64,000 bases of DNA from JAJPKK01 sp963800215 (GTDB lineage Bacteria > Pseudomonadota > Alphaproteobacteria > Rhizobiales > Xanthobacteraceae). Every line of letters begins with the position of its first letter. Position 1 is the stretch's first letter. Location of the stretch: NCBI GenBank assembly GCA_963800215.1, contig CAWCZY010000006.1:62001-126000 (forward strand). Direction: 5' to 3'. Made by a program: the position numbers and the translations under genes. Below, in pieces: positions 51,966-61,928 of the stretch. The notes under the pieces were generated by a model. It ran no database searches. It was not told the DNA's origin and saw only the letters and a list, made by a program, of their open reading frames with translations.

Positions 51966-53144
51966 ATGAAGGACGACATCGTCATCGTAGGCGCGGCACG
52001 CACGCCGGTCGGCGCGTTCAATGGTGCGCTGGGCAGTGTACCGGCCCACGAGCTCGGCAAGGTGGCGATCATGGCCGCGCTGCAGCGGGCCGGCGTCGAG
52101 GCGCCGCGGGTTTCCGAAGTCATCATGGGCCAGATCCTGACCGCAGGCGAAGGCCAGAATCCGGCGCGCCAGGCATCCATCGCGGCGGGAATTCCGGTCG
52201 AGATCCCGGCCTGGGGGGTCAATCAGCTCTGCGGCTCCGGGCTGCGCACGGTGGCGCTGGGCTTCCAGTCGATCCTCAACGGCGACAGCGATATCGTCGT
52301 CGCCGGCGGGCAGGAATCCATGAGCATGGCGCCGCACTGCGCCCATCTGCGCAACGGCGTCAAGATGGGCAATTTCGAGATGGTCGACACCATGATCAAG
52401 GACGGCCTGTGGGATGCCTTCAACGGCTATCACATGGGCAACACCGCCGAGAATGTCGCCCGGCAGTGGCAGATCACCCGCCAGCAGCAGGACGAGTTCG
52501 CCGTCGCTTCGCAGAACAAGGCGGAGGCCGCCCAGAAGGCCGGCCGCTTCAAGGACGAGATCGCGCCGGTGACCGTCAAGACCCGCAAGGGCGACATCAT
52601 CGTCGACTCCGACGAATATCCCAAGCACGGCACCACGCTCGAAGCGGTCGGCAAGCTGCGCCCGGCCTTCGCCAAGGACGGCACGGTGACGGCCGCCAAC
52701 GCCTCCGGCATCAATGACGGCGCCGCCGCGGTGGTGCTGATGAAGGCGAGTGAAGCGGCCAAGGAGAACCGCAAGGTGCTGGCGCGCATCGTCTCCTGGG
52801 CCCAGGCCGGCGTCGATCCCGCGATCATGGGCTCCGGCCCGATCCCGGCTTCCCGCGCCGCGCTCAAAAAGGCCGGCTGGAAGGTCGAGGACCTCGACCT
52901 CATCGAGGCCAACGAGGCCTTCGCCGCACAGGCCTGCGCGGTCAACAAGGACCTCGGCTGGAACACCGGCAAGGTCAACGTCAATGGCGGCGCCATCGCG
53001 CTCGGGCATCCGATCGGCGCATCCGGCGCCCGCGTCCTGGTGACGCTGCTCCATGAGATGGCGCGGCGCGACGCCAAGAAGGGGCTGGCCACGCTGTGCA
53101 TCGGCGGCGGCATGGGCATTGCCATGTGCGTGGAGCGCGGCTAA
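51966..53144 (+). CDS. phaA: Acetyl-CoA C-acetyltransferase (beta-ketothiolase)
   Basis: 392-residue thiolase that condenses two acetyl-CoA to acetoacetyl-CoA, the first step of PHB synthesis. Cys89 in NQLCGSGLRTVA is the nucleophile. His lies in GGAIALGHPIGASGAR (about residue 350), and the second Cys in LCIGGGMGIAMC (about 380). Typical beginning IVIVGAARTPVGAFNGALGS. Length matches biosynthetic PhaA. Start at 51966 with AAGGAG upstream. A terminator follows, then phaB. Confidence 0.97.
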   Translation: MKDDIVIVGAARTPVGAFNGALGSVPAHELGKVAIMAALQRAGVEAPRVSEVIMGQILTAGEGQNPARQASIAAGIPVEIPAWGVNQLCGSGLRTVALGFQSILNGDSDIVVAGGQESMSMAPHCAHLRNGVKMGNFEMVDTMIKDGLWDAFNGYHMGNTAENVARQWQITRQQQDEFAVASQNKAEAAQKAGRFKDEIAPVTVKTRKGDIIVDSDEYPKHGTTLEAVGKLRPAFAKDGTVTAANASGINDGAAAVVLMKASEAAKENRKVLARIVSWAQAGVDPAIMGSGPIPASRAALKKAGWKVEDLDLIEANEAFAAQACAVNKDLGWNTGKVNVNGGAIALGHPIGASGARVLVTLLHEMARRDAKKGLATLCIGGGMGIAMCVERG

Positions 53145-53170
53145 CCGCAATAGGGCTCGATCGGCAGCAG

Positions 53171-53195
53171 GCGGCGGCATTTGCCGCCGCTTTTT
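53171..53195 (+). terminator. Intrinsic terminator after phaA
   Basis: GCGGCGGCA pairs with TGCCGCCGC (9 bp, very short loop) and is followed by TTTTT at 53191-53195. It lies 26 bp after the phaA stop, so phaB probably depends on read-through or on its own promoter. Confidence 0.85.
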
Positions 53196-53313
53196 CGTCG
53201 GTGCCGCTTTTATCGGCGTCATTGCGATGCAGCAATGATTTGCCTTTCCTAACGTGTTCATTTGTCGTGAAACTCGGCGTCGGCCGGCAAGCAAAGAATC
53301 CAGGGAGGAGTTG

Positions 53314-54040
53314 ATGGCACGGATTGCAGTGGTGACCGGAGGCACGCGCGGCATCGGCGCGGCAATCTCGAAGGCTTTGAAGGCCGCGGGCTACAACGTC
53401 GCCGCCACCTACGCCGGCAGGGACGAGGTGGCGCAGACGTTCAGCTGCGGAGACCGGCATCAAAGTCTACAAGTGGGACGTGAGTTCCTACGAGGCCTGC
53501 GTCGCAGGGCTCGCCCAGGTCGCCGCCGACCTCGGCCCCGTCGACGTGCTGGTCAACAATGCCGGCATCACCAGCGACAGCATGTTCCACCGCATGAAGC
53601 CGGAACAATGGGTGGCGGTGCTCAATACCAATCTCGTGTCGTTGTTCAACATGTGCCGGCCGGTCATCGAAGGCATGCGACAGCGCAAGTTCGGCCGCAT
53701 CATCAACATCTCCTCCATCAACGGCCAGAAGGGCCAGATGGGCCAGACCAATTATTCCGCGGCCAAGGCGGGCGAGGTTGGTTTCACCAAGGCGCTGGCG
53801 CAGGAGAATGCGCGCGCCGGCGTCACCGTGAATGCGATCTGCCCCGGCTACATCAACACCGAGATGGTGCAGGCGGTGCCGAAGGAGGTTCTGGAGAAGT
53901 CGATCCTGCCGCTGATCCCGATCGGCCGGCTCGGCGAACCCGAGGAGGTCGCGCGCTGCGTGGTGTTCCTCGCCTCCGACGACAGCGGTCTCATCACCGG
54001 CTCGACCCTGTCCGCCAATGGCGGGCAGATCATGGTGTGA
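53314..54040 (+). CDS. phaB: Acetoacetyl-CoA reductase (one frame break)
   Basis: 241 residues after removing one extra base near 53448 (FS then AETGIKVYKWDVSSYE). This NADPH-dependent short-chain dehydrogenase reduces acetoacetyl-CoA to (R)-3-hydroxybutyryl-CoA. Cofactor motif: VVTGGTRGIGAAISKA (residues 6-21). Active-site Ser in IINISSINGQKGQ and Tyr/Lys in TNYSAAKAGEVGF. C-terminal LITGSTLSANGGQIMV is the family end. Length equals typical PhaB once corrected, so the break is probably a sequence error. CAGGGAGGAG lies before the ATG. Confidence 0.93.
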
Positions 54041-54544
54041 CGCTGCCGGAACCGCTTCGATCGGCTTTGGCGGGGCTGCGCATCGGCCCCCTGCGGCGCC
54101 CAACCCGGCGGCGCCAGTTCGAAACCCGAAAACACGAAGCCCGGGGCGACGGTGCAGCCGACCAGCGTCCAGTCGCCGAGGCTCGTTGCGGCCTGCCAGG
54201 CGTAAGCGGGAACGACGGCCTGCGGGCGCTCGCCGGCCATGAGATCGGCGCCGAGGCGAATGCGCTCGACCGCGGCGTCGCCGCCCCCGTCGCCGTCCTT
54301 GGAAATTTCGAGCATCGAGCGGGGCGCCGGCATAGTGGTGCCACGCCTCGGCGGCATCGACACGATGCCAGTGGGAGCGTTCGCCGCGCGCCAGCAGGAA
54401 ATAGATGGCGGTCGAGGCGGCGCGCCCCGTGCTGTCGGCCCGGTCCCGGAACGTCTCGCGAAAATGGCCGCCCTCGGGATGCGGCTCGAGATCGAGCAGC
54501 CGGATGATGTCGGCCGCCGTCAGGTCGTTGATAGTGCCGCCCAA
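53848..54544 (-). CDS. DUF985 (cupin_5) protein, one frame break and uncertain C-terminus
   Basis: Cupin of the DUF985 family: IIRLLDLEPHPEGGHFRETF, STAIYFLLARGERSHWHRVD, AAEAWHHYAGAPL, then (after one extra base near 54315) MLEISKDGDGG, CTVAPGFVFSGFELAPPGW. Expected length is about 160 residues, which would end near 54060. The open frame instead continues to 53848, antisense to phaB, so a stop may be missed by a further indel. Translation appears to start at TTG 54544, one base after the gloB stop. No ATG is available nearby. Function of the family unknown; a sugar-like ligand is often suggested. Confidence 0.75.
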
Positions 54545-54545
54545 G

Positions 54546-55313
54546 TCAGAACCTGTTCTTGCGGGCCCGCACTTCGGCGAACACGCGCGCGGCGGGTTGG
54601 CCGGCGAGGCCCACTGCGGCGGCGACCTCCGGTTCGTCGGCGCGCAGGAACACGTTGGCCCGCTTTTCCTCGTCCATCCGGCTCGGGATGGTCGGCGTCC
54701 CCGCGGCGATCTGGCGCTTGGCCTCCGCGGCGCGGGCCTGCAGCGCCGGATTGCCGGGCTCGATGGTCAGTGCGAAACGGATATTGGCGTCGGTGTATTC
54801 GTGGCCGCAGAACAATGCGGTGTCGTCGGGCAAGGCGCGCAGCTTGAGCAGCGATTGCCACATCAACTCTGGGGTGCCTTCGATCACCCGACCGCAACCG
54901 ATCGAGAACAGGGTGTCGCCGGCGAACAGGAGCTTGTCCGCGGGAAAGAAATAGTTGACCTGGCCGAGCGTGTGGCCCGGCGTTTCGATCACGTCCGCAG
55001 TGAGGGAACCGACCTTGACGCGATCGCCTTCGCCGACCTCGACGTCGACGGCGGGAATTTTCGCGGCCTCACGGCGCGGCGCGACCACCCGGCAGTTGTG
55101 GCGCTGCTTGAGTTCGGCGATGCCGGCGGTGTGGTCGCCGTGATGGTGGGTGACGAGGATATCGGTCAGCGTCCAGCCGGTGGCGGCGAGCGCGGCCTCG
55201 ACCGGGGCCGCCTCCGGAGCATCGATGGCGGCGGTGGCGCCGGTCGCGGGATCGTGGACCAGGACGCCGTAATTGTCCTTCATGCAGAGGAACAGCCGGG
55301 TTTGCGCGGTCAT
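54546..55313 (-). CDS. gloB: Hydroxyacylglutathione hydrolase (glyoxalase II)
   Basis: 255 residues, the standard GloB length. Metallo-beta-lactamase fold with the binuclear metal motif THHHGDHTAG (about residues 55-64), later PGHTLGQVNYFF, LLFAGDTLFSIGCGR and CGHEYTDANIRFAL. The C-terminal substrate-binding domain has IPSRMDEEKRANVFLRAD. Hydrolyses S-lactoylglutathione to lactate and glutathione in methylglyoxal detoxification. The ATG at 55313 (MTAQTRLFLCMKDNYG) was preferred to one four codons upstream by family alignment. It is divergent from a methyltransferase gene, the usual Rhizobiales arrangement. Confidence 0.95.
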   Translation of the reverse strand: MTAQTRLFLCMKDNYGVLVHDPATGATAAIDAPEAAPVEAALAATGWTLTDILVTHHHGDHTAGIAELKQRHNCRVVAPRREAAKIPAVDVEVGEGDRVKVGSLTADVIETPGHTLGQVNYFFPADKLLFAGDTLFSIGCGRVIEGTPELMWQSLLKLRALPDDTALFCGHEYTDANIRFALTIEPGNPALQARAAEAKRQIAAGTPTIPSRMDEEKRANVFLRADEPEVAAAVGLAGQPAARVFAEVRARKNRF

Positions 55314-55407
55314 TGGCCCGTCCATAAATTATTCAGGGCCGGCTTGTAGCATGGCCCGATGACTTGCGCAGCCTCGCGGCGGCGCCCGGCGGATGTTACG
55401 GTATGGC

Positions 55408-56175
55408 ATGTCGCTCGATGTCGTCGATCTCCGCAGCTTCTACGTCCACCCGCTCGGCAAGGTGGCGCGGCGCTTCGTCGGCGTCGGCATTCGCCGCTTG
55501 TGGACCGGCAGCAAGGGTCTGCGTGTCCTCGGCATCGGTTATTCGACCCCATATCTCGGCTTGTTCCGCGAGGACGCCGAGCGTTGCCTCGCCTTCATGC
55601 CGGCGACCCAGGGGGTGGTGAAATGGCCGACGCTGCGGCCGACGCTGGCGGCGCTGGTGGATGAAACCGAGTTGCCGCTGCCCGATGCGGCGGTCGACCG
55701 CATCCTGTTCGTGCACGCCCTGGAAATGACCCACGACGCGCCGGCGCTGCTGCGCGAGGTGTGGCGGGTGCTCGCCCCCGGCGGCCGCCTGCTCGCCGTG
55801 GTGCCGAACCGGCGCGGGCTGTGGGCGCGCATGGACACGACGCCGTTCGGCCATGGCCGCCCCTATTCGCGCTCGCAGATCACGCAATTGCTGCGGGAGA
55901 CGTGGTTCACGCCGACGGCTTGGGGCGAGGCGCTCTACGTGCCGCCGATCGAGCAACGCTGGTTCCTGCGCTCGGCGGTCGCGTGGGAACGCACCGGTGC
56001 GACCGTATCCGCGCCGTTTGCCGGCGTGCACCTCGTGGAAGCCACCAAGCAGGTCTATCGCACCATCCCGGCGCGCCGGAAAAAGCTGGTCCCGAGCCTC
56101 GAACCCGTGCTCGAGCCGGTGCTCGCGCCATCCCCCGGCGGGGCTGCCCGGATCAAATCTCCGGCCGCGATCTAG
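55408..56175 (+). CDS. Class I SAM-dependent methyltransferase
   Basis: 255 residues. The N-terminal part (VDLRSFYVHPLGKVARRF) precedes a modified motif I, RVLGIGYSTPYLGLF. Typical later motifs are DRILFVHALEMTHDAPALLR, EVWRVLAPGGRLLAVVPNRR and TPFGHGRPYSRSQITQLL. Proteins of this type are found divergent from gloB across Rhizobiales. The acceptor is unknown. Start at 55408 (MSLDVVDLRS) is chosen over 55393 by similarity, but no strong ribosome site marks either. C-terminus is basic and Pro-rich. Confidence 0.88.
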   Translation: MSLDVVDLRSFYVHPLGKVARRFVGVGIRRLWTGSKGLRVLGIGYSTPYLGLFREDAERCLAFMPATQGVVKWPTLRPTLAALVDETELPLPDAAVDRILFVHALEMTHDAPALLREVWRVLAPGGRLLAVVPNRRGLWARMDTTPFGHGRPYSRSQITQLLRETWFTPTAWGEALYVPPIEQRWFLRSAVAWERTGATVSAPFAGVHLVEATKQVYRTIPARRKKLVPSLEPVLEPVLAPSPGGAARIKSPAAI

Positions 56176-56184
56176 ATTAGCTTG

Positions 56185-56229
56185 AGCATGATCTTGTCCG
56201 AAAAGTCTGCAACTTTTCGGGATCATGCT
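56185..56229. repeat. Palindrome family F between convergent genes
   Basis: AGCATGATC at 56185 pairs with GATCATGCT ending at 56229, and an inner CCGAAAAGT pairs with ACTTTTCGG. This hairpin is of a type widely dispersed in Rhizobiales. It lies between the stops of the methyltransferase and the DUF4167 gene and may terminate both. Confidence 0.88.
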
Positions 56230-56239
56230 TCGATCAGTA

Positions 56240-57019
56240 TCATTCGCCCGGCGGCCGCGGACCCTGCGGGGTGTCGTCGCCGTCGCTCACGCCCTGGCCG
56301 CTCTGCGACATGTCGCGGGGGCCGCGGTGACGGCGGCGGCGCCGGTGCAACGGAAACCGGTCGCCTTGCTGCTGGGGATCGAAGCCGTTCTGGCCGTTCT
56401 GGCCGTGGCCCTGAGGTGCCGCACCCTGCGGTCCCGGGGAAGCGCCACCGCCGGTGATGAAGGAAGGCAGCCTTTCCACATTGCCGTCGTCGTTGCCGCC
56501 GCGCGGCTGATGCTGCTGAGGCTGATGCTGCTGCGGCTGGTGTTGCTGAGGCTGATGCTGCTGCGGTTGGTGCTGCTGACGTCCGCCATAGGACTGCTGC
56601 TCTCGCGGCGCGAAGAACTGGGCATCGCGCGGCAGGTAGGGCTGCGGGTCACGGGTGCCGAACGCCACCTGGTCGTTCGGTTCTTGCGCGCCGCCGACAT
56701 CATCGTCGCCGTCGTCGCCGAGGTCATCGCGCATGTCGGAGCTGCCATCGGGGCGGAAGAACGGCGCGGTCTGCCGGAACTGCTCCTGGGCGGCGGCGAT
56801 CAGGCGCAGATAATGCTCGGCGTGCTGGTTGTAATTCTCCGCCGACACCGGGTCGCCCGACGTCTGCGAATCGCGCGCGAGCTGGACATATTTCTCGGCG
56901 ATATGCGACGGTGTGCCGCGGATTTTGACGTCGGGTCCGTTCGACTCGTAGACCCTGGTGAGGGGATTGTGGCTCTTGCGGTTTCGCCCCCGCATACGCT
57001 TGTTCTGACCGTTTCTCAT
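56240..57019 (-). CDS. DUF4167 domain protein
   Basis: 259 residues. The N-terminal DUF4167 domain (about residues 5-75) reads KRMRGRNRKSHNPLTRVYES, GPDVKIRGTPSHIAEKYVQL, and YNQHAEHYLRLIAAAQEQF. It is strongly basic at the start and resembles RNA-binding proteins. The rest is low complexity: acidic, then five tandem QQHQP units (about residues 148-172, encoded at 56503-56578), then Gly/Gln-rich and a basic RRRRRHRGPRDM. Found in nearly all Rhizobiales near prmC/prfA; function not established. Start at 57019 (MRNGQNKRMRG). Confidence 0.92.
   Translation of the reverse strand: MRNGQNKRMRGRNRKSHNPLTRVYESNGPDVKIRGTPSHIAEKYVQLARDSQTSGDPVSAENYNQHAEHYLRLIAAAQEQFRQTAPFFRPDGSSDMRDDLGDDGDDDVGGAQEPNDQVAFGTRDPQPYLPRDAQFFAPREQQSYGGRQQHQPQQHQPQQHQPQQHQPQQHQPRGGNDDGNVERLPSFITGGGASPGPQGAAPQGHGQNGQNGFDPQQQGDRFPLHRRRRRHRGPRDMSQSGQGVSDGDDTPQGPRPPGE
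56503..56578 (-). repeat. In-gene tandem 15-bp repeat (QQHQP x5)
   Basis: Five units coding Gln-Gln-His-Gln-Pro in the DUF4167 gene. Units differ at third positions (for example CGGCTG and CGGTTG variants), so the array is not newly expanded. Copy number may vary between strains. Confidence 0.85.
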
Positions 57020-57499
57020 GGCTTGCGTGTTCGCCAACCCTTGATTGAGGCGGCCAGATGCCGCCGTTTCCTCGATCCGGACATGCTCGATAAAGCGCGT
57101 CCGGGCTGCAGCCCTCGCCAAGCGAGAACATCCAGTGCGGGGCTCCGCGACGGAGCGCCCAAACCGATGACAATGAACTTTAAGTTAGACCCTTTCCGCA
57201 GGACCCCCGCGGTGTTGCCCACCTTCCATCACGATCACCGCGACGCTGATGCGACTGCGGCAATGCGCTCAACCGATGAAGCATCCCGATCCCAAGCGAG
57301 GCGCCAGAAACCACGCCATGATGATATCCAGCATCCGTCTCACCCACGCAACCCTGCCTCGCGGAGCCATGCTCCGGGCCATATCGAGGTAGCGCGCAAT
57401 CTGAACTTGGGTCGATTCCTATCTGGAAACGTAGTCGGTCTTGACGGATAATCCAAGCGATTTTTTCCCGCTTTTTCGCGCGCCGAGCCTGCGCCGCCG
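57020..57499. other. 480-bp gap between the DUF4167 gene and prmC
   Basis: Both flanking genes are leftward. I find no supported gene here. A lower-GC patch at about 57160-57200 and another at 57400-57470 may hold the promoter of the DUF4167 gene and the end of the prmC transcript. No RNA gene seen. Confidence 0.5.
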
Positions 57500-58387
57500 T
57501 CATGGGTTGCGGCGCGCGGATACCACCCTGCGGATACCGGCGAGATCGGGCGTGACCGCGATCGAGCCCAGCCCCGCGGCCGCGGCCAGTGCCGACACCG
57601 CATCCGCCTGTCCGGCCCCGACCTCCATCACGAGATGCGCGCCGGGCGCCAGCAGGCGCTCCGCATCGGCGGCAATCGCGCGATAGGCGGCGAGGCCATC
57701 CGGGCCGCCATCGAGGGCGCCGCGTGGATCGAAGTCGCGCACCTCCGCGGCGAGCGCCGCAATCTCGTCCGTCGATATGTAAGGCGGATTGGCGACCACG
57801 AGGTCCAAGCCTCCCGCCAGCGCCGCCCCGAAATCGCAGGCGAGGAACGCCGCCCGTGCCGCAACCCCGAGACGTCCGGCATTGGCCCGCGCGATCGCAA
57901 GCGCTGCCCTGTCGCAGTCGGTGCCGATGCCGAAGGCGTCGGGCAATTCGTGCAGTAGCGCGACCAGGATGGCGCCGGAGCCGGTGCCGAGGTCGGCGAT
58001 GTGCAGCCGCCGCGACCGCGTCCCGTCGCCATCGAGCCGGGCGAGCGCCGTTTCCACCACCGTCTCGGTGTCCGGGCGCGGCACCAGAACCGCCGGGGTC
58101 ACCTGGAACGGCGAGCCCCAGAACTCCTTGACGCCGGTGATGCGGGCCACCGGCTCGCCGGCGAGCCGGCGCGCGGCCAGCGCCTCGATGCCGGCGATTT
58201 CGGCGCCCCCGAGCGGCCGTTCGCCGTCGCGCACCAGGCCCGCATGGTCGAGCCCGAGCGCATGGCCGACCAGCAGGCGCGCATCGAGATCGGCGCTGTC
58301 GATGCCGCCGGCACGAAACCGCGCGGCGACGGCCCGCCGCACCGCCGCGATGCGCAGGTCCCCCGCGGCGGCGCCGGCGCCGCTCAC
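57500..58387 (-). CDS. prmC: Peptide chain release factor N5-glutamine methyltransferase
   Basis: 295 residues. PrmC (HemK) methylates the Gln of the GGQ motif in release factors. The N-terminal helical domain (DLRIAAVRRAVAARFRAGGI) recognises the factor. The SAM-binding part has PRPDTETVVE, IADLGTGSGAILVALLHELP, and the diagnostic NPPYI in DLVVANPPYISTDE. Start is a GTG at 58387, overlapping the prfA stop (GTGA), so the two are coupled and co-transcribed with their substrate. Intact. Confidence 0.94.
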   Translation of the reverse strand: MSGAGAAAGDLRIAAVRRAVAARFRAGGIDSADLDARLLVGHALGLDHAGLVRDGERPLGGAEIAGIEALAARRLAGEPVARITGVKEFWGSPFQVTPAVLVPRPDTETVVETALARLDGDGTRSRRLHIADLGTGSGAILVALLHELPDAFGIGTDCDRAALAIARANAGRLGVAARAAFLACDFGAALAGGLDLVVANPPYISTDEIAALAAEVRDFDPRGALDGGPDGLAAYRAIAADAERLLAPGAHLVMEVGAGQADAVSALAAAAGLGSIAVTPDLAGIRRVVSARRNP

Positions 58388-59467
58388 GCCCGCGTGCCGT
58401 CCGCATCGGCGAGCAGCGTGGCCTGGTGTTCGGTCACCAGCGCGTCGATGATCTCGTCCAGCGCCTCGCCCTCGATCACGTGGGGCAGCTTGTAGAGCGT
58501 CAGGTTGATGCGGTGGTCGGTGACGCGGCCTTGCGGGAAATTGTAGGTGCGAATGCGTTCGGAGCGGTCGCCGCTGCCGACCTGGCCGCGCCGGTTCGCG
58601 GCCCGCTCGGCGTCGCGCTTCTGCAGTTCGGCGTCGTAGAGCTTGGCGCGCAGCAGCGCCATCGCCTTGGCTCGGTTGCGATGCTGCGAACGCTCCTCCT
58701 GCATCATCACGACGATGCCGGACGGTATATGGGTGATCCGCACCGCCGACTTCGTCTTGTTGACGTGCTGGCCGCCGGCGCCCTGCGCCCGCATGGTGTC
58801 GATGCGCAGATCGGTGTCGTTGATGGTCGACGTCGACATCCTCGACCTCGGGCAATACCGCGACGGTGGCGGCCGAGGTGTGGATGCGGCCCGACGCCTC
58901 GGTGTCGGGCACGCGCTGGACCCGATGGACGCCGGATTCGAATTTGAGCTTGGCGAAGGCGCCGCGGCCCCGGATCTCGGCGATGATCTCCTTGTAGCCG
59001 CCCTTGGTGCCCTCGCTGGCGGACAGCACCTCCGCCTTCCAGCCATGGACCGCCGCATAGCGCTCATACATCCGGTAGAGGTCGCCGGCGAACAGCGCCG
59101 CCTCGTCGCCACCGGTGCCGGCGCGGATTTCCAGGATCACGTTGCGATCGTCCATCGCGTCCTTGGGGATCAGTGCGAGCCTGATGTCCTGTTCCAAGGC
59201 GTCGCGCTTGTGCTCCAGCAGCGGACGCTCCTCGCCGGCGATGGCGCGCATGTCCGCGTCGGTCGCGGGATCGGCGATGATGTGATCGAGGTCGGCGATT
59301 TCGGCGATGGCGTGGCGGTAGGCCTTCACCTTTTCCACCACCGGCGCGATCTCGGCGAGCTCGCGGGTGAGCTTCACATAGGTTTCCGCCGGCAACTGGC
59401 CGGAGAGTTCGGCCGTGAGCGAGGCGTGGCGCGCCAGCATGATGTCGAGCTTGGTTTCGGGGAGCAT
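58384..59467 (-). CDS. prfA: Peptide chain release factor 1 (one frame break)
   Basis: 360 residues after removing one extra base near 58830 (LPEVEDVDV then TINDTDLRIDT), the exact length of E. coli RF1. Recognises UAA/UAG and triggers release. The catalytic GGQ is in RAQGAGGQHVNKTKSAVRIT. The N-terminal helical part is MLPETKLDIMLARHASLTAE. The gene should be essential, so the frame break is most likely a sequence error. It lies 17 bp downstream of ptsP and overlaps prmC. Confidence 0.95.
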
Positions 59468-59484
59468 GACCGCAATCGAAGGGG

Positions 59485-61756
59485 TTAGAGGGGAACGCCC
59501 TCGGCCTCGGCGAAGGCCGTCAGCGCCTCTCGGATCGAGCCGGCGCCGTCCTTGCGCGCGATCAACTCGTTTACCATGGCGCGGGCCTTGCCGGCATCGA
59601 GTTCGAGCGCCATCGCCTTGACCGGACCCACCGCGGACGGCGCCAACGACAGCTTGCGGTATCCGAGTGCGATCAGCGCCAGCGCGCCGATCGTCTTCGA
59701 CGCCATCTCGCCGCACAAGGTCACCGGCTTGCCGTGGGCGGTGGCCGCGTCGGCGATGTCCTTCAAGGCGCGCATCATGGGTATCGACAGCTCGTCGAAG
59801 CGGGTGTTGACGCGCGGATTGCCGCGGTCGGCGGCGAACATGAACTGGGCGAGATCGTTGGAGCCGACCGACAGGAAATCCACCCGCTCCAGCAATTCGT
59901 CGAGCTGATAGAGCAGCGCCGGGACCTCGACCATGGTGCCGACCTCGACCCGCTCCGGCAGCTTGTGGCCATGCCGGCGCAGATAGGTCAGTTCGCGTTC
60001 GACCAGTTCCTTGGCCTGGTCGAACTCGGCCACCGTCGCCACCATGGGGAACATCAGCTTGAGCTCGCGGTTCGACGCCGCCCGCAGCAGCGCCCGGATC
60101 TGGCTGCGCAGCAGGGCGGGCCGGTCGAGGCCGAGCCGGATCGCACGCCATCCCAGCGCCGGATTTTCCTCCTCGATGTTGCGCATATAAGGCAGCACCT
60201 TGTCGCCGCCGATATCGAGGGTGCGGAAGGTCACGGGGCGGCCGGCGCTGGCATCGAGCACGGCGCGATAGAGCGCGAGCTGCTCGCCGGTGCGCGGAAA
60301 CTGCCGACGCCACCATGAATTGCAGTTCGGTGCGGAACAGGCCGATCCCGGCGGCGCCGGTTTCGACGATGTGGGGGAGATCGACCAGCAGGCCGGCATT
60401 GATCAGCAGCATCACGTCTTCGCCGTCCCGGGTCACGCACGGCTTGTCGCGCAGGGCGAAATACTGGAGCTGGCGGCGCGCCCGCAGCCGCACCCGCTCC
60501 ACATAGGCGGCTTCGAGGTCGGGAGCGGGGCGGATATGGACCTCGCCGCTGCGCGCCGTCGACGATGACGGCGTCGCCCGGATCAACGAGGCCGATGGCA
60601 TTGCTGACCTCTCCGACCGCGGCGATGCCGAGCGCCCGGGCGACGATGGCGACGTGGGAGGTCGGCCCGCTCTCCTCCAGGATGACGCCGCGCAGCCGCT
60701 TGCGGTCGTAGTCGAGCAGCGCCGCCGGCCCCATGGAGCGGGCGACGATGATGGCATTTTCCGGCAGGTGCTCGCGCGACGGCGCGTGGTCGCGGCCGAG
60801 CAGCTGGCGCAGCAGGCGGTTGGCGAGGTCGTCGAAATCGTGCAGGCGCTCGCGCAGATAGGGATCGGTCTGGCGCAGCATGCGGGCGCGGGTGTCCGAT
60901 TGGACGCGTTCGACCGCGGCTTCGGCGGTCAGGCCGGTCGTCACCGCCTCTTCGAGCTTGTGCACCCAGCCGCGGTCATGGGCGAACATGCGATAGGCTT
61001 CGAGCACGTCGCGGTGCTCGCCGCCTTCGGCGACGTCACCGTGCTCGAGCATGGTGTCGAGGTCGGCCCGCAGCGTGGTGACGGCGGCCTCCAGGCGCTG
61101 GCGCTCCTTGTGCGGATCGTCGGCGATGAAATTGGTGATGACGACGCGCGGCTCGTGCAGCACCACGTGGCCGAGCGCAATGCCGTCATTGAGCGCGGTA
61201 CCGCTCAGGTGCAGGGCGCGGCGGGCGGCGGGCTCGGCCCCCGGCGGGGCGAGGGCGGACAGTTCGCCCGACGCGATCATCTCCGCCAGCACCATGGCGG
61301 TGGTCTGGAGCGCCTCGATCTCCTCCTCGGAATAGGTGCGCTGCGCGCGCGGTTCTGCACCACCAGCACGCCCAGCGTGTTGCCGGCGCGCAGGATCGGC
61401 ACGCCGAGGAAGGAGTGGTAGATCTCTTCGCCGGTCTCCGGCCGGTAGGAGAAGGCCGGATGGGCCTGGGCGTCGGACAGGTTGATGGCGTTCGCCTCGC
61501 TGGCGACCAGGCCGACCAGGCCTTCGTCGGAGCGCAGCACGGTCTGGTGGACCGCCTGCCGGTTGAGGCCTTCGGTCGCGTAGAGCTCGAGGGTGCTGTC
61601 GACGCGCAACACGTAGACGGAGCAAACCTCCGCCACCATGTTGGCAGCGATCAGCACCACGATCTTGTCGAGGCGGTCCTGCGCGCTGACCGGCTCCGCC
61701 ATCACTTCGCGAAGCCGGCGCAACAATACGCGCGGACCTCCCAGCGCGCCGCGCAT
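59485..61756 (-). CDS. ptsP: Phosphoenolpyruvate-protein phosphotransferase, nitrogen PTS enzyme I-Ntr (three frame breaks)
   Basis: About 755 residues when three breaks are bridged, near 61346 (within a GC-dinucleotide run), 60553 and 60298. Domain order: N-terminal GAF (about 1-150; ELYATEGLNRQAVHQTVLRS, FLGVPILRAGNTLGVLVVQN), enzyme I phosphohistidine domain (VILEESGPTSHVAIVARALG with the active His), and PEP-binding barrel (GIGLFRTELQFMVAS, TFRTLDIGGDKVLPY, PVTLCGEMASKTIGAL with the catalytic Cys). It starts the PTS-Ntr relay that tunes K+, PHB and nitrogen metabolism. Position upstream of prfA-prmC is as in Rhodopseudomonas-type genomes. Confidence 0.93.
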
Positions 61757-61928
61757 GGCGTAGGGTCCTTCGGGCGGAATTTTACGAGCCGGGCGCGCCC
61801 GCTTCCCGGCTCACTCTAGGGGAGTAGCGCGTGCCCCGGCACTGGCACGCATAACTCGTCTACGGCTATAGCCAAATGGGCGGCCGTGCCGCAAGGCGAA
61901 AGGCCAGTCTGCTGCGCCGCGCCAAATT

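Noticed and set aside
57500..60757. 1,085-codon leftward open frame
   Set aside because: An accident of frame breaks: it strings together part of ptsP, the 5' part of prfA and prmC. The three genes are separate in every respect.
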